Assembly (NCBI GenBank): GCA_964538485.1
Contig: CAZIHJ010000001.1
Coordinates: 32,177-96,176, forward strand
Length of the DNA stretch: 64,000 bases
DNA from: JBJXHC01 sp964538485
GTDB taxonomy: Bacteria; Bacteroidota; Ignavibacteria; UBA10030; UBA6906
Direction: 5' to 3'
Below are positions 15,516 through 25,320 of the stretch, piece after piece; positions within the stretch are counted from its first letter, which is position 1, and each line of letters begins with the position of its first letter. The position numbers and the translations under genes were made by a program. Under the pieces are notes generated by a model that was not told the origin of the DNA, made no database searches, and was given only the letters and a program-made list of their open reading frames with translations.

Positions 15516-18500
15516 AGATCCACGACGTAACAACGCTGAACGATATCCGTCAAAAGGGCCTCAAGAAACTGTTCCCTGATGTGCCAAAAATCTCGGTGGG
15601 CATGGGAACCTGTGGCCTCGGCAATGGCGCCCAGGATGTGCTCAAACGACTGCAGGATGTAATCAAAGAGAAGAAAGCAAGGATCCAGCTTTCCTCCGTG
15701 GGGTGCTTCGGCTTCTGTGCGGAGGAGACCCTTGTCAATTGCTACATACCCGGACAGCCGCTGGTCATTCTCCACAGAGTCACGCCGGGAGATGCCACCA
15801 ATATTGTTGAGAGTCTCTCGAGAGGATTGATGCCGTTGCGGAAAGCGCTCTGCAAGATTGAGCAATGGGACTTCTGCACCTCTAAGATTGAGTTTGGAAA
15901 GGGAATTGGCAGCGTTCCCGTGTGGAACGAGCTTCCGTTCTTCAAAGGGCAGAAGAAGATCGTTCTCCGCGACGCGGGGTTGATCAACCCTGAAGACATC
16001 GAGGAGTACATCGCCGTCGGCGGGTACAGTGCATTGTTCAAGGCCCTGACACACATGACGCCGGAGATGGTGCTTGATGAGATCAAGAAATCGAAACTCC
16101 GTGGACGCGGGGGAGCAGGATTTCCTGTCGGCGTAAAGTGGGAAATGATGAAAAGCGCTCAGGCAGACAAGAAGTACATAATCTGCAATGCTGACGAGGG
16201 CGATCCCGGCGCGTACATGAATCGTAATGAAATCGAAAGTGACCCCCACGCCCTCCTCGAGGGAATGCTCATCGGTGCCTATGTGATGGGAACCTCTGAA
16301 GGTGTCATGTATGTGCGAGCCGAGTATCCACTTGCAGTTCAACGTTTCACGAAGGCCATGGCTGCTGCCCGGGAGTACGGCATTCTCGGACAGAATATTC
16401 TCGGTTCATCATTCAACTTCCAAATCTCTCATGTTGAAGGAGCTGGCGCCTTCGTCTGCGGTGAAGAGACTGCACTTATCGCTTCTATTGAGGGAAGAGC
16501 AGGTCGTCCGATTCCACGGCCACCCTACCCTGCCCAAAAAGGGCTCTGGGGAAAACCGACAAATATCAACAACGTTGAGACATGGATAAATATTCCTGTC
16601 ATCGTGACGATTGGCGGGAACGAATTTGCAAAATTCGGAACACAGACCAGCACCGGCACAAAGGTGTTTTCCCTTGTTGGTAAGATCAAGAACACCGGAT
16701 TGGTCGAGCTGCCTCTCGGCACTCTGTTGCAGGATATTATCTATCAGATGGGTGAGGGAACCGGTAACAGGAAGAGGATCCGGGCAGTCCAGACTGGCGG
16801 CCCGTCGGGAGGATGTATTCCGGTTGAACATTTCAACACACCTGTCGACTATGAATCCCTCACCAAGCTGGGCACAATCATGGGCTCCGGGGGCATGGTG
16901 GTGATGGATCAGGACAATTGCATGGTGGATGTTGCACGGTACTTTGTCGAAGTGACGTACAACGAGTCCTGCGGCAAGTGTACGCCCTGTCGTGAAGGGC
17001 TGGCACAATCTCTGGCCATCCTTAATAAGATCACGCGTGGTGAAGCAACCATGCATGATCTTGACACGCTTGAACGGTTGTCGTACGTGATCAGGGATTC
17101 ATCACTCTGCGGCTTGGGACAAACGAGTTCGAATCCTGTTTTGAGTACGTTGCGGTATTTTCGTGATGAGTATGAACGACATATCATCCAGCGGCGATGC
17201 AAGGCGGGAGTATGTGAGAACCTGTTCGTTGCCCTCTGCGAAAACAGTTGTCCGCTGCATATGAATATTCCCGGGTACCTCCAACTGTTGAAGGAAGTCC
17301 GACTTGAAGAGGCGTTTGAGCTCACGCTCAGAGATAATCCGTTGCCCGGTACGGTCGGAAGAATTTGCTACTTCCATTGTCAGGTTCGTTGCCGGCGTGA
17401 TATGGTCGACGATCCGGTTTCCCAGGGGGAAATCCATCGCTATCTGGCTGACACCATGTATAAGATGGGGAAGGAGAAAGAAATCTATCAGCGGCTGATA
17501 AAAGAGAAACTCTCACCCACCCAAAAGAACATTGCCATCATTGGCGCGGGCCCCGCAGGACTGACAGCCGCCTATTACCTCGTCCGTCTCGGGCACAATG
17601 TAACGGTCTATGACAGCCACGCGAAGGCCGGTGGTATTCTGCAATACGGAATCCCCGCGTATCGTCTGCCAAAGGACGTGCTCAACAAAGAGCTTGAGCT
17701 CTTCAGGAAACTTGGTGTCACGTTCATCTTTAATACGCATATCGGGAAGGAAATTTCCCTGAAGGCCCTCCAGAAACAGAATGACGCAGTCTTCCTTGCG
17801 GTCGGGGCTCAGAAAGACATCGAGCTTGATATCGAGGGGAAGGACCTCGATGGCGTGCTGCAGGGCTACGAGTTCCTCGAACACCTTGGGGCGGGAGAGA
17901 AGCTCCAGATAGGCCAAAAGGTAGTGGTCATCGGAGCAGGCAACGTGGCAATCGATGCAGCCCGGTCGTGTGTGCGCCTCGGCGCTGACGTGACAATTGT
18001 CTACCGTCGCGACAGGGACGAAGTACCTGCCAACGAGCATGAAGTAAAGGACGCGATCGACGAGAATATCAGGTTCATGTTTATGTCCGCTCCACACCGG
18101 ATCATTGGTGATGCAAAGGGGAGGGTGAAAGGTCTTGAAATCCGAAAGATGAAGTTCGACGGTTTCGACAACACCGGGCGGAAAAAACCTGTCGATACAG
18201 GAGAATCCGACATCATTGAGTGCACCAGAGTCATAGTTGCCATCGGAGAGAAGGTTGATTTTGAACCCGCAAAGGAGGTCGGGCTTGAACTCCGAAAGAA
18301 CGGCACAGTGAAAGTGCATCCTCCGGCATACCGGACCAACCTGCCAAAGGTGTATGCCGGCGGTGACGCGGTGACGGGACCCGCAACGGTCGCCGAAGCC
18401 ATGGGGATTGCCCGCCAGGCCTCAGAGGCAATCGACTTCGACCTGATGAATGAGAAACGCTTCCATCGACTCTTCAGAGAATTCCAATACAAAGACGAGG

Positions 18501-18673
18501 TGGTGCTGGAACCGGAAGTAAATAAAAAAGTGGATCCACAGAGAATACCGATCAGAGAGAGAATCCACAGTTTTCAGGAGGTTTTGTCCGGATACTCCGG
18601 TGAAGAAGCAATGCAGGAAGCTCTCCGGTGCCTTCGCTGCGATGTCAAATGCCAGGAACACGAGGATAGCTAG
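15512..18673 (+). CDS. hydB: HydB (NuoF-type) fused to GltD/NfnB-like FAD-NAD(P)H oxidoreductase
   Basis: This 1053-residue protein joins two enzymes. Residues 1-110 are a thioredoxin-like [2Fe-2S] domain (CGLGNG, CFGFC), 140-550 are NuoF/HydB with the FMN/NADH motif GRGGAGFPVG near 197 and the [4Fe-4S] motif SCGKCTPC near 486. From about 562 a GltD-type module begins: Cys-rich CKAGVC/CENSCP/CYFHC/CRRD, FAD motif GAGPAGLTAA near 677, second nucleotide motif GAGNVAIDAA near 807 followed by YRRDRDEVPA, and GGDAVTGPATVAEA near 949. The usual C-terminal double ferredoxin domain of HydB is missing and replaced by this module. The YRR after the second motif matches NADPH-using GltD and NfnB. It is coupled to hydC by an ATGA overlap and followed by hydA after 9 bases. 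Confidence 0.93.
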   Translation: MKIHDVTTLNDIRQKGLKKLFPDVPKISVGMGTCGLGNGAQDVLKRLQDVIKEKKARIQLSSVGCFGFCAEETLVNCYIPGQPLVILHRVTPGDATNIVESLSRGLMPLRKALCKIEQWDFCTSKIEFGKGIGSVPVWNELPFFKGQKKIVLRDAGLINPEDIEEYIAVGGYSALFKALTHMTPEMVLDEIKKSKLRGRGGAGFPVGVKWEMMKSAQADKKYIICNADEGDPGAYMNRNEIESDPHALLEGMLIGAYVMGTSEGVMYVRAEYPLAVQRFTKAMAAAREYGILGQNILGSSFNFQISHVEGAGAFVCGEETALIASIEGRAGRPIPRPPYPAQKGLWGKPTNINNVETWINIPVIVTIGGNEFAKFGTQTSTGTKVFSLVGKIKNTGLVELPLGTLLQDIIYQMGEGTGNRKRIRAVQTGGPSGGCIPVEHFNTPVDYESLTKLGTIMGSGGMVVMDQDNCMVDVARYFVEVTYNESCGKCTPCREGLAQSLAILNKITRGEATMHDLDTLERLSYVIRDSSLCGLGQTSSNPVLSTLRYFRDEYERHIIQRRCKAGVCENLFVALCENSCPLHMNIPGYLQLLKEVRLEEAFELTLRDNPLPGTVGRICYFHCQVRCRRDMVDDPVSQGEIHRYLADTMYKMGKEKEIYQRLIKEKLSPTQKNIAIIGAGPAGLTAAYYLVRLGHNVTVYDSHAKAGGILQYGIPAYRLPKDVLNKELELFRKLGVTFIFNTHIGKEISLKALQKQNDAVFLAVGAQKDIELDIEGKDLDGVLQGYEFLEHLGAGEKLQIGQKVVVIGAGNVAIDAARSCVRLGADVTIVYRRDRDEVPANEHEVKDAIDENIRFMFMSAPHRIIGDAKGRVKGLEIRKMKFDGFDNTGRKKPVDTGESDIIECTRVIVAIGEKVDFEPAKEVGLELRKNGTVKVHPPAYRTNLPKVYAGGDAVTGPATVAEAMGIARQASEAIDFDLMNEKRFHRLFREFQYKDEVVLEPEVNKKVDPQRIPIRERIHSFQEVLSGYSGEEAMQEALRCLRCDVKCQEHEDS

Positions 18674-18682
18674 AGGACACAA

Positions 18683-20512
18683 ATGGAAAATACGATGGTC
18701 AATATAAAAATTGATGGTGTACAGTACCAGGTGAAGCAGAGCGTGACAATACTGGACGCGTGCAGGTTTACCGGGATCAAAGTACCAACCCTCTGCTTTC
18801 TTGAAGACGTTTCCAGGAATGCTTCATGCGCGATGTGTGTAGTGGAGGTGAAGGGTGCCCGTTCTCTCGTGCGCTCCTGCGTTACGTGTGTTTATGAGGG
18901 GATGGAGATAGCGACGACGTCGTCACGCATCAGAGAAACGAGAAAAACAAACCTTGAACTTTTGCTTGCCAATCATCCGAAAGAGTGTCTTTCCTGCCTG
19001 CGCAATAAGAACTGCGAACTGCAGACTCTTGCAGCCGATCTTGGTGTAAAGGAGGATCAGTTTGCGCGATCCAAAGAGGTCAGTGCAATGGACGAGACTT
19101 CTCCGTCAATCACAAGAGATCCGAACAAGTGCATACTCTGTGGCAGATGCATTGCGGTATGTCAGAATGTTCAAACAGTTTCGGCAATCGGCCTTTCCGG
19201 GCGGGGGGTCAAGACAAAGATTTCGACCTACTTTGAGAAAGGCCTTGGCCATGTTGCCTGTACATACTGCGGTCAGTGTGCGTTGGTCTGTCCTACCGGG
19301 GCAATTGTTGAACACGATGATACGGACATCGTCTTCGAAGAGATCGGCAATCCGGAGAAGGTCGTGATCGTCCAAACCGCTCCGGCGATCCGAGTCGGAA
19401 TCGGTGAAGCGATGGGGATGGGATCGGGCATGCTCGTCACGGGCCAGATGGTCGCCGGTTTACGACGCCTCGGTTTTAACAAAGTCTTTGACACGCAGTT
19501 CGCGGCAGACCTGACTATCATTGAAGAGGGACATGAGTTGATCAACCGCATAACGAACAATGGTGTCCTGCCCATGGTTACCTCCTGTTCACCCGGATGG
19601 ATAAAATTCGCAGAGCATTTCTTCCCTCATGCACTCGGACATCTCTCAACGTGCAAGTCTCCACAGCAGATGTTTGGATCAATAGCAAAGACGTACTACG
19701 CCGCGAAGATGGGAATCGATCCAAGAAAGATCGTCGTTGTTTCAATTATGCCGTGCACCGCAAAAAAATATGAGGCGAAGCGACCCGAGATGACCGGTGC
19801 GTTCAAGTACTGGAAAGAAAGGAGGGCATGGTCTGACGACGATATGTTTTATGATGTCGACTATGTACTGACGACGAGAGAACTTGCGAGGATGTTCAAG
19901 GAAACGGGAATTCAGTTTGCGCATCTCCCTGCGGAGGAATTCGATAACCCGCTGGGTGAATCAACGGGAGCGGCTGCGATTTTTGGGGCGACAGGTGGCG
20001 TGATGGAGGCGGCTCTGAGGACGGCGTATGAAGTGATGACTGGGAAATCATTGGAGAATCTCAATTTCGCTGCAGTGCGAGGGATGGAAGGAATCAAAGA
20101 AGCGGAAGTCGACATAGACGGCAGGAAGGTAAAGGTGGCCGTCGCCCACACATTGAAGAACGCGCGCAAACTTCTTGAGCAAATTGAGAAAGGGGAATCT
20201 CCGTACGCGTTTATCGAGATTATGACATGTCCGGGTGGCTGCCTTGGTGGTGGCGGTCAGCCGATCCCGACCACATTGGAAATCCGGAAGTTGCGGGCGG
20301 AATCCATCTATGCGGAAGACGCAAGAAAACAGATCCGCAAATCACACGAGAACCCGGAGATTCAGATTCTCTACAAGGAATTTCTCAAGGAGCCGCTTGG
20401 AGAAATATCCCATCATCTTCTCCATACCTCATATAAGAAGCGCGGGCTTTTTGTTTGGAAGTCAGATGGTGACAAGCTTGAGGAGGCGGACGCGCTCGAA
20501 AGTAACCTGTGA
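18683..20512 (+). CDS. hydA: [FeFe]-hydrogenase catalytic subunit (HydA, bifurcating type)
   Basis: The 609-residue subunit has an N-terminal [2Fe-2S] domain (CRFTGIKVPTLC, CAMC), a His-ligated [4Fe-4S] segment (HPKECLSCLRNKNC) and two [4Fe-4S] clusters (CILCGRCIAVC, CTYCGQCALVCP). The H-cluster motifs follow: L1 TSCSPGW near 301, L2 MPCTAKK near 356 and L3 TCPGGCLGGGGQP near 514, then the small-subunit-like tail. All H-cluster cysteines are present, so it should be active once the maturases HydEFG (not in this window) act. With HydC and the fused HydB it should couple H2 to ferredoxin and NAD(P). AGAGGA lies before the ATG. Confidence 0.95.
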   Translation: MENTMVNIKIDGVQYQVKQSVTILDACRFTGIKVPTLCFLEDVSRNASCAMCVVEVKGARSLVRSCVTCVYEGMEIATTSSRIRETRKTNLELLLANHPKECLSCLRNKNCELQTLAADLGVKEDQFARSKEVSAMDETSPSITRDPNKCILCGRCIAVCQNVQTVSAIGLSGRGVKTKISTYFEKGLGHVACTYCGQCALVCPTGAIVEHDDTDIVFEEIGNPEKVVIVQTAPAIRVGIGEAMGMGSGMLVTGQMVAGLRRLGFNKVFDTQFAADLTIIEEGHELINRITNNGVLPMVTSCSPGWIKFAEHFFPHALGHLSTCKSPQQMFGSIAKTYYAAKMGIDPRKIVVVSIMPCTAKKYEAKRPEMTGAFKYWKERRAWSDDDMFYDVDYVLTTRELARMFKETGIQFAHLPAEEFDNPLGESTGAAAIFGATGGVMEAALRTAYEVMTGKSLENLNFAAVRGMEGIKEAEVDIDGRKVKVAVAHTLKNARKLLEQIEKGESPYAFIEIMTCPGGCLGGGGQPIPTTLEIRKLRAESIYAEDARKQIRKSHENPEIQILYKEFLKEPLGEISHHLLHTSYKKRGLFVWKSDGDKLEEADALESNL

Positions 20513-20663
20513 TCCGTTGGCACAACAATACCGTTTCTCCCGGCCCAAAATGGTCGGTTCTCTGATTTGGTAAGCACCCCCCGTTCCTTTTCAGGAATGA
20601 GAAATCAGGTCTTTAAATCCTTAATTATTACTGAATACATGCCAGAATCAGGCATTTCATACA

Positions 20664-20679
20664 TGGAACAGCATTTGCC
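20664..20679 (+). promoter_or_regulatory. candidate sigma-54 promoter of pyruvate:ferredoxin oxidoreductase
   Basis: TGGAAC, five bases, TTGCC keeps the invariant GG-N10-GC spacing of -24/-12 promoters. It lies about 80 bases before the PFOR start codon in a 243-base intergenic stretch. Just upstream is the inverted repeat ATGCC-N7-GGCAT at 20639-20655, which could be an operator, although it is closer to the promoter than most enhancer sites. Confidence 0.45.
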
Positions 20680-20755
20680 CTGTTACTCTCATGTAACCAA
20701 TTGTTCAAACAAAGAACTCAAGTTATTATGAACTTTTACTGCGAGTCATCGAATC

Positions 20756-23700
20756 ATGGAACAAATCCCCAAACGTAAACACGTAACAATCGACGGAAAC
20801 GAAGCAGCGGCTTACGTTGCCCACAAACTCAACGAAGTTATTGCCATCTATCCGATCACGCCGTCGTCAAACATGGGCGAATGGGCAGATGAATGGTCGG
20901 CACAGGGCCGGAAGAACTTGTGGGGAACGGTCCCTTCGGTGACGGAGATGCAGAGTGAAGGTGGTGCAGCCGGAGCAGTTCATGGTGCCCTGCAAACAGG
21001 GGCTCTCTCCACGACGTTTACCGCTTCCCAGGGATTGCTCCTGATGATACCGAATATGTACAAGATTGCAGGCGAACTGACGTCAACAGTGTTTCATGTG
21101 TCCGCCCGTTCTCTCGCAACACAGTCCCTCTCCATTTTCGGTGATCATAGCGACGTGATGGCCACACGAGGGACGGGGTTTGCAATGATGTGTTCAAACT
21201 CCGTGCAGGAAGTAATGGATTTTGCATTGATTGCCCAGGCAGCCACACTCGAAGCTCGCGTTCCGTTCCTTCATTTCTTCGACGGTTTCAGAACGTCCCA
21301 TGAAGTCATGAAGATCGAACAATTGAACGATGATGATATTCGCGCCATGATTGATGATGAATTGATTCACGCGCACCGTTCACGCGGTCTTTCTCCCGAC
21401 CGTCCGGTGATGCGGGGAACAGCGATGAATCCCGACGTTTATTTCCAGGCACGCGAAACCGTGAACCCGTTCTATGCAGCGTGTCCGGCCATTGTGCAAA
21501 AGGCAATGGATAAGTTCGCAAAGGTTGTTGGACGTCAGTATCAATTGTTTGAGTATTTCGGTTCGCCCAACGCAGAGCGTGTCATTGTGATTATGGGTTC
21601 CGGAACCGGTGCCGTTGAGGAGACGATCTCACATCTCAACAGCAAAGGCGAGAATGTTGGCGTCTTGAAAGTACGATTATTTCGGCCATTCTCAATTGCA
21701 GCATTTGTTCAAGCACTCCCGAAATCCGTCAAGACCATCGCCGTCCTCGACAGAACGAAGGAGCCCGGAGGCGCGGGCGAGCCGTTGTATCAGGATGTTG
21801 TGACCGCAATCGCCGAACGGCACAGTTCCGGAACGCTTCCCTTTGTATTCCCAAGAATCATCGGCGGACGGTATGGACTTTCTTCCAAGGAATTTACGCC
21901 TGCGATGGTCAAAGGCGTCTACGATGAGATGAAGAAGACCCCCCCGAAGAACCATTTCACCGTCGGCATCAATGACGACGTCACGCATACAAGTCTCGAG
22001 TATGATGCGGATTTTACCACGGAGCCCGACGATGTCGTACGGGCAATGTTCTATGGCCTTGGTGCTGATGGTACAGTTGGAGCGAACAAGAACTCCATCA
22101 AGATCATCGGAGAGGATACTGATTTCTTTGCCCAGGGATATTTCGTTTACGACTCAAAGAAGTCAGGCTCAACAACGATTTCACATCTCCGTTTCGGTCC
22201 GCGTCCCATCAAATCAAACTATCTGATTGAAAGAGCCAACTTCATCGCGTGCCATCAATGGTTCTTCCTTGAAAAATTTGATGTGTTGAAGAATGCAGTT
22301 CCGGGGGCAACTTTTCTTCTTAACAGTTACTTCGGCCCGGACAAAGTGTGGGATGAACTACCACGCCAAATCCAGGAACAGATCATACGGAAGAAGATCA
22401 AGTTCTATGTGATTGATGGCTACAAGGTTGCCCAGGCAACCGGTATGGGTGGTCGCGTGAATACTATTATGCAGACATGTTTCTTTGCCATCTCCGGCGT
22501 ACTTCCGCGTGAACAGGCGATTGATGCGATCAAGAATTCAATCAAGAAAACATACGGGAAGAAGGGCGACCAGATCGTACAGCAAAACTTTGACGCCGTG
22601 GATCAGACTATTGCCAACCTTTTTGAAGTGACAATACCTGAACTGGTGACGAGCACTCTGGAGATGCCGTCCGCGGTTTCGTCGAAAGCGCCGGAGTTTG
22701 TTCGCAATGTCACTGGCGTAATCATCGCCGGCATGGGTGATTCGCTTCCGGTCAGCGCGATGCCGATTGACGGGACGTTCCCGGTCGGGACAGCCCAATG
22801 GGAAAAGCGCAACATAGCTCTTGAAATTCCCGTCTGGGACACACAGGTTTGCATACAATGCAACAAGTGTGCGATTGTTTGTCCGCATGCAACCATCCGC
22901 ATAAAGGTATATGATCCCAAGGAGTTAGCGGGCGCGCCGTCCACGTTCAAGTCAACTGACTACCGCGGCCCCGAATACAAGGGGATGAAATATTCGATTC
23001 AAGTTGCCCCCGAAGATTGTACGGGATGCGGCATCTGTATAGAGATTTGCCCCGCCAAGAACAAATCGGAGACACGACTCAAGGCAATCAACATGATGCC
23101 GCAACCGGCTATCCGCGACCAGGAGAGAGAGAACTACGAGTTCTTCCTCAACCTTCCCGAGGTGGATCGGCGCGGAGTGAAAATGGATTCGGTGAAGGGG
23201 TCGCAGTTGCTTCAACCGTTATTTGAATACTCCGGTGCGTGCTCGGGTTGCGGTGAGACGCCGTATCTCAAGTTGGTGACACAGTTGTTCGGCGATAGAA
23301 TGCTTGTGGCAAATGCAACCGGCTGCTCATCCATCTATGGCGGCAACCTTCCGACCACACCGTGGACAAAGAACAATGACGGTCGGGGCCCGGCGTGGTC
23401 GAATTCACTCTTTGAGGACAACGCTGAGTTCGGCATGGGTATGCGTCTCACTATCGACAAACACACAGAGATGGCGAAGGAGCTCGTGCAGGTCCTGGAA
23501 CCGGTGATTGGAGCCGAGTTGGTGAATGCACTTCTCACAGCCAGCCAAGCTGATGAGGCCGGTATTTACGAACAGCGCCTGAGAGTTGAGGAGTTAAAGA
23601 AGAAACTGAAAATGATCACCTCTCCCGAAGCAAAGCAACTCGCGACTCTCGCCGACAGCCTTGTGAAGAAGAGTGTGTGGATTGTTGGTGGTGATGGCTG

Positions 23701-24355
23701 GGCGTATGATATCGGCTTTGGCGGACTTGACCATGTGCTCGCCTCGGGAAAGAACGTGAACATTCTCGTGCTCGACACGGAAGTGTACTCCAACACCGGC
23801 GGCCAGATGTCCAAGTCCACGCCACGTGGCGCGGTAGCGAAGTTTGCAGCGGGCGGCAAGCCGCGCGCGAAGAAGGACCTCGGCCAGATCGCAATGACCT
23901 ACGGTAATGTCTACGTTGCAACGGTGGCCATGGGTGCGAACGACATGCAAACCATCAAAGCATTCCTTGAAGCGGAAGCATACGATGGCCCGTCACTTAT
24001 CATCGCATACAGTCATTGCATTGCACACGGCATTAACATGGAAAAGGGGATGGGCAACCAGAAAGCCGCGGTGGAAAGTGGCCATTGGCCGCTGTACCGC
24101 TACAACCCGACGCAGGACGCCAATGGGAAGAACCCGTTCAAACTCGACTCCAAGGCCGCGAAGATCAAGTTCTCTGACTACGCCTATCTTGAGACGCGTT
24201 ACAAAATGCTGACAAAGAGCGATCCTGAAGCGGCGAAAAAACTGATGGAACTTGCACAGGAAGATGTCAACAAGCGATGGGAAATCCTTGAAGAGATGGC
24301 AAGGGATGGGAATGGAACCGCGCAAACGATTGTTCCACCGGTGCAGCATAACTAG
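20756..24355 (+). CDS. nifJ: pyruvate:ferredoxin (flavodoxin) oxidoreductase, single-chain
   Basis: The 1199-residue single-chain PFOR interconverts pyruvate and CoA with acetyl-CoA, CO2 and reduced ferredoxin. In order it has the pyrimidine-binding domain (YPITPSSNMGEWAD), the domain II/III region (GGRYGLSSKEF), two [4Fe-4S] motifs (CIQCNKCAIVCPH near 699, CTGCGICIEICPA near 755), and the TPP domain with CSGCGETPY near 829, GCSSIYGGN and GGDGWAYDIG near 979. The start ATG has no obvious ribosome site. It stands between the hydrogenase operon and carbon-metabolism genes, so it can feed the hydrogenase with reduced ferredoxin or work in reductive carboxylation. Confidence 0.97.
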   Translation: MEQIPKRKHVTIDGNEAAAYVAHKLNEVIAIYPITPSSNMGEWADEWSAQGRKNLWGTVPSVTEMQSEGGAAGAVHGALQTGALSTTFTASQGLLLMIPNMYKIAGELTSTVFHVSARSLATQSLSIFGDHSDVMATRGTGFAMMCSNSVQEVMDFALIAQAATLEARVPFLHFFDGFRTSHEVMKIEQLNDDDIRAMIDDELIHAHRSRGLSPDRPVMRGTAMNPDVYFQARETVNPFYAACPAIVQKAMDKFAKVVGRQYQLFEYFGSPNAERVIVIMGSGTGAVEETISHLNSKGENVGVLKVRLFRPFSIAAFVQALPKSVKTIAVLDRTKEPGGAGEPLYQDVVTAIAERHSSGTLPFVFPRIIGGRYGLSSKEFTPAMVKGVYDEMKKTPPKNHFTVGINDDVTHTSLEYDADFTTEPDDVVRAMFYGLGADGTVGANKNSIKIIGEDTDFFAQGYFVYDSKKSGSTTISHLRFGPRPIKSNYLIERANFIACHQWFFLEKFDVLKNAVPGATFLLNSYFGPDKVWDELPRQIQEQIIRKKIKFYVIDGYKVAQATGMGGRVNTIMQTCFFAISGVLPREQAIDAIKNSIKKTYGKKGDQIVQQNFDAVDQTIANLFEVTIPELVTSTLEMPSAVSSKAPEFVRNVTGVIIAGMGDSLPVSAMPIDGTFPVGTAQWEKRNIALEIPVWDTQVCIQCNKCAIVCPHATIRIKVYDPKELAGAPSTFKSTDYRGPEYKGMKYSIQVAPEDCTGCGICIEICPAKNKSETRLKAINMMPQPAIRDQERENYEFFLNLPEVDRRGVKMDSVKGSQLLQPLFEYSGACSGCGETPYLKLVTQLFGDRMLVANATGCSSIYGGNLPTTPWTKNNDGRGPAWSNSLFEDNAEFGMGMRLTIDKHTEMAKELVQVLEPVIGAELVNALLTASQADEAGIYEQRLRVEELKKKLKMITSPEAKQLATLADSLVKKSVWIVGGDGWAYDIGFGGLDHVLASGKNVNILVLDTEVYSNTGGQMSKSTPRGAVAKFAAGGKPRAKKDLGQIAMTYGNVYVATVAMGANDMQTIKAFLEAEAYDGPSLIIAYSHCIAHGINMEKGMGNQKAAVESGHWPLYRYNPTQDANGKNPFKLDSKAAKIKFSDYAYLETRYKMLTKSDPEAAKKLMELAQEDVNKRWEILEEMARDGNGTAQTIVPPVQHN

Positions 24356-24386
24356 TGGTGAGGCGGAAGCTTCAATAGGATAGAGT

Positions 24387-24842
24387 ATGAGACTTCTCAC
24401 AAGTTTAGCCATAATGTCAATCATACAGGCCGGATGCTTTGTGTTAACAGCAACGGCACAAGATGATGAAGATACTTCTTACATCAACGCGTTCCGCCAG
24501 CATGCCGAGCAATGGAGGCAGGCCTACAACATCAAAGACTCTTCCACACTGTCATCAATGTACGCGGATGACGCGCAGTACATCTCGGCCCATGTTGCCG
24601 GATACATTCTGCATGGCCGCGACCGTGTCATAGAGAATTTCCAGAACGGGGCCAGGAGCGGAGGGTATATCGACACCCTCGAAGTGCTTTCAGTCAATTC
24701 TTCGTGTGAAATGGCAACTCTTGTGACCAGATATGCAGGGATGGCAGGGGGTGACAAGGTGAATGGCCGGAATCTTCTCGTCTGTAGGAGAACAAAAGGC
24801 CGGTGGCTTATTGTTACCCACATGACCGTTGTCCGAGACTAA
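24387..24842 (+). CDS. secreted SnoaL-like/DUF4440-type protein
   Basis: The 151-residue protein has an N-terminal signal peptide (SLAIMSIIQAGCFVLTATAQ) and a cone-like NTF2 fold pattern (FRQHAEQWRQAYNIKD, MYADDAQYIS, GRDRVIENF, GRWLIVTHM) seen in DUF4440/SnoaL-like proteins, many of unknown role. A lipobox-like Cys is present within the signal segment but is not well placed. It follows PFOR by 31 bases and overlaps the open frame of the next gene. Confidence 0.6.
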   Translation: MRLLTSLAIMSIIQAGCFVLTATAQDDEDTSYINAFRQHAEQWRQAYNIKDSSTLSSMYADDAQYISAHVAGYILHGRDRVIENFQNGARSGGYIDTLEVLSVNSSCEMATLVTRYAGMAGGDKVNGRNLLVCRRTKGRWLIVTHMTVVRD

Positions 24843-24855
24843 CAAGAGAAGGAAC

Positions 24856-25296
24856 ATGAATCAGGCTATTCAGGATTTCATCGGCTGTAAGCGTATTGCG
24901 GTTGTTGGCTATTCACGCGATATCCGCAAGTTCGGCACCTATGCGTATGCAGAACTACAAAAACGCGGCTATCAAGTCTTCGCTGTTCATCCCATAGAAA
25001 AAGAAATCTCCGGCGTAAAGTGTTATCCCAATCTGCAAGCGTTGCGCGGTGAGATTGATGCTGTCTTGATTTCCATCCAACCGAAACTGGTAGTGCCTAT
25101 TCTGGAGGAAGCTTCGGCTATCGGAGTGAAGAATGTCTGGCTGCAACAAGGCGCTGAGTCCGTTGAGGCGCTTGTGGCTGCGGATCGTCTGGGACTTGGC
25201 ATTGTCGCAAAGAAGTGTGTACTCATGTATGCTCCGCCGGTGCGATCGTTCCATGGCTTGCATCGTGCAGTGATGAGACTTGTCGGGAGACTATGA
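24856..25296 (+). CDS. CoA-binding (YccU-like) domain protein
   Basis: The 146-residue Rossmann protein starts CKRIAVVGYSRD, continues with GYQVFAVHP and VWLQQGAES, and ends with a Cys in AKKCVLMY, matching the CoA_binding_2 (YccU) family. These proteins bind CoA in crystals but their role is unclear. The ATG at 24856 follows AGAGAAGGA and is preferred over the GTG at 24829. It sits between PFOR and phosphofructokinase, consistent with a carbon-metabolism role. Confidence 0.8.
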   Translation: MNQAIQDFIGCKRIAVVGYSRDIRKFGTYAYAELQKRGYQVFAVHPIEKEISGVKCYPNLQALRGEIDAVLISIQPKLVVPILEEASAIGVKNVWLQQGAESVEALVAADRLGLGIVAKKCVLMYAPPVRSFHGLHRAVMRLVGRL

Positions 25297-25320
25297 GATG
25301 ACGGTGAGTGAGAGGGCCCT

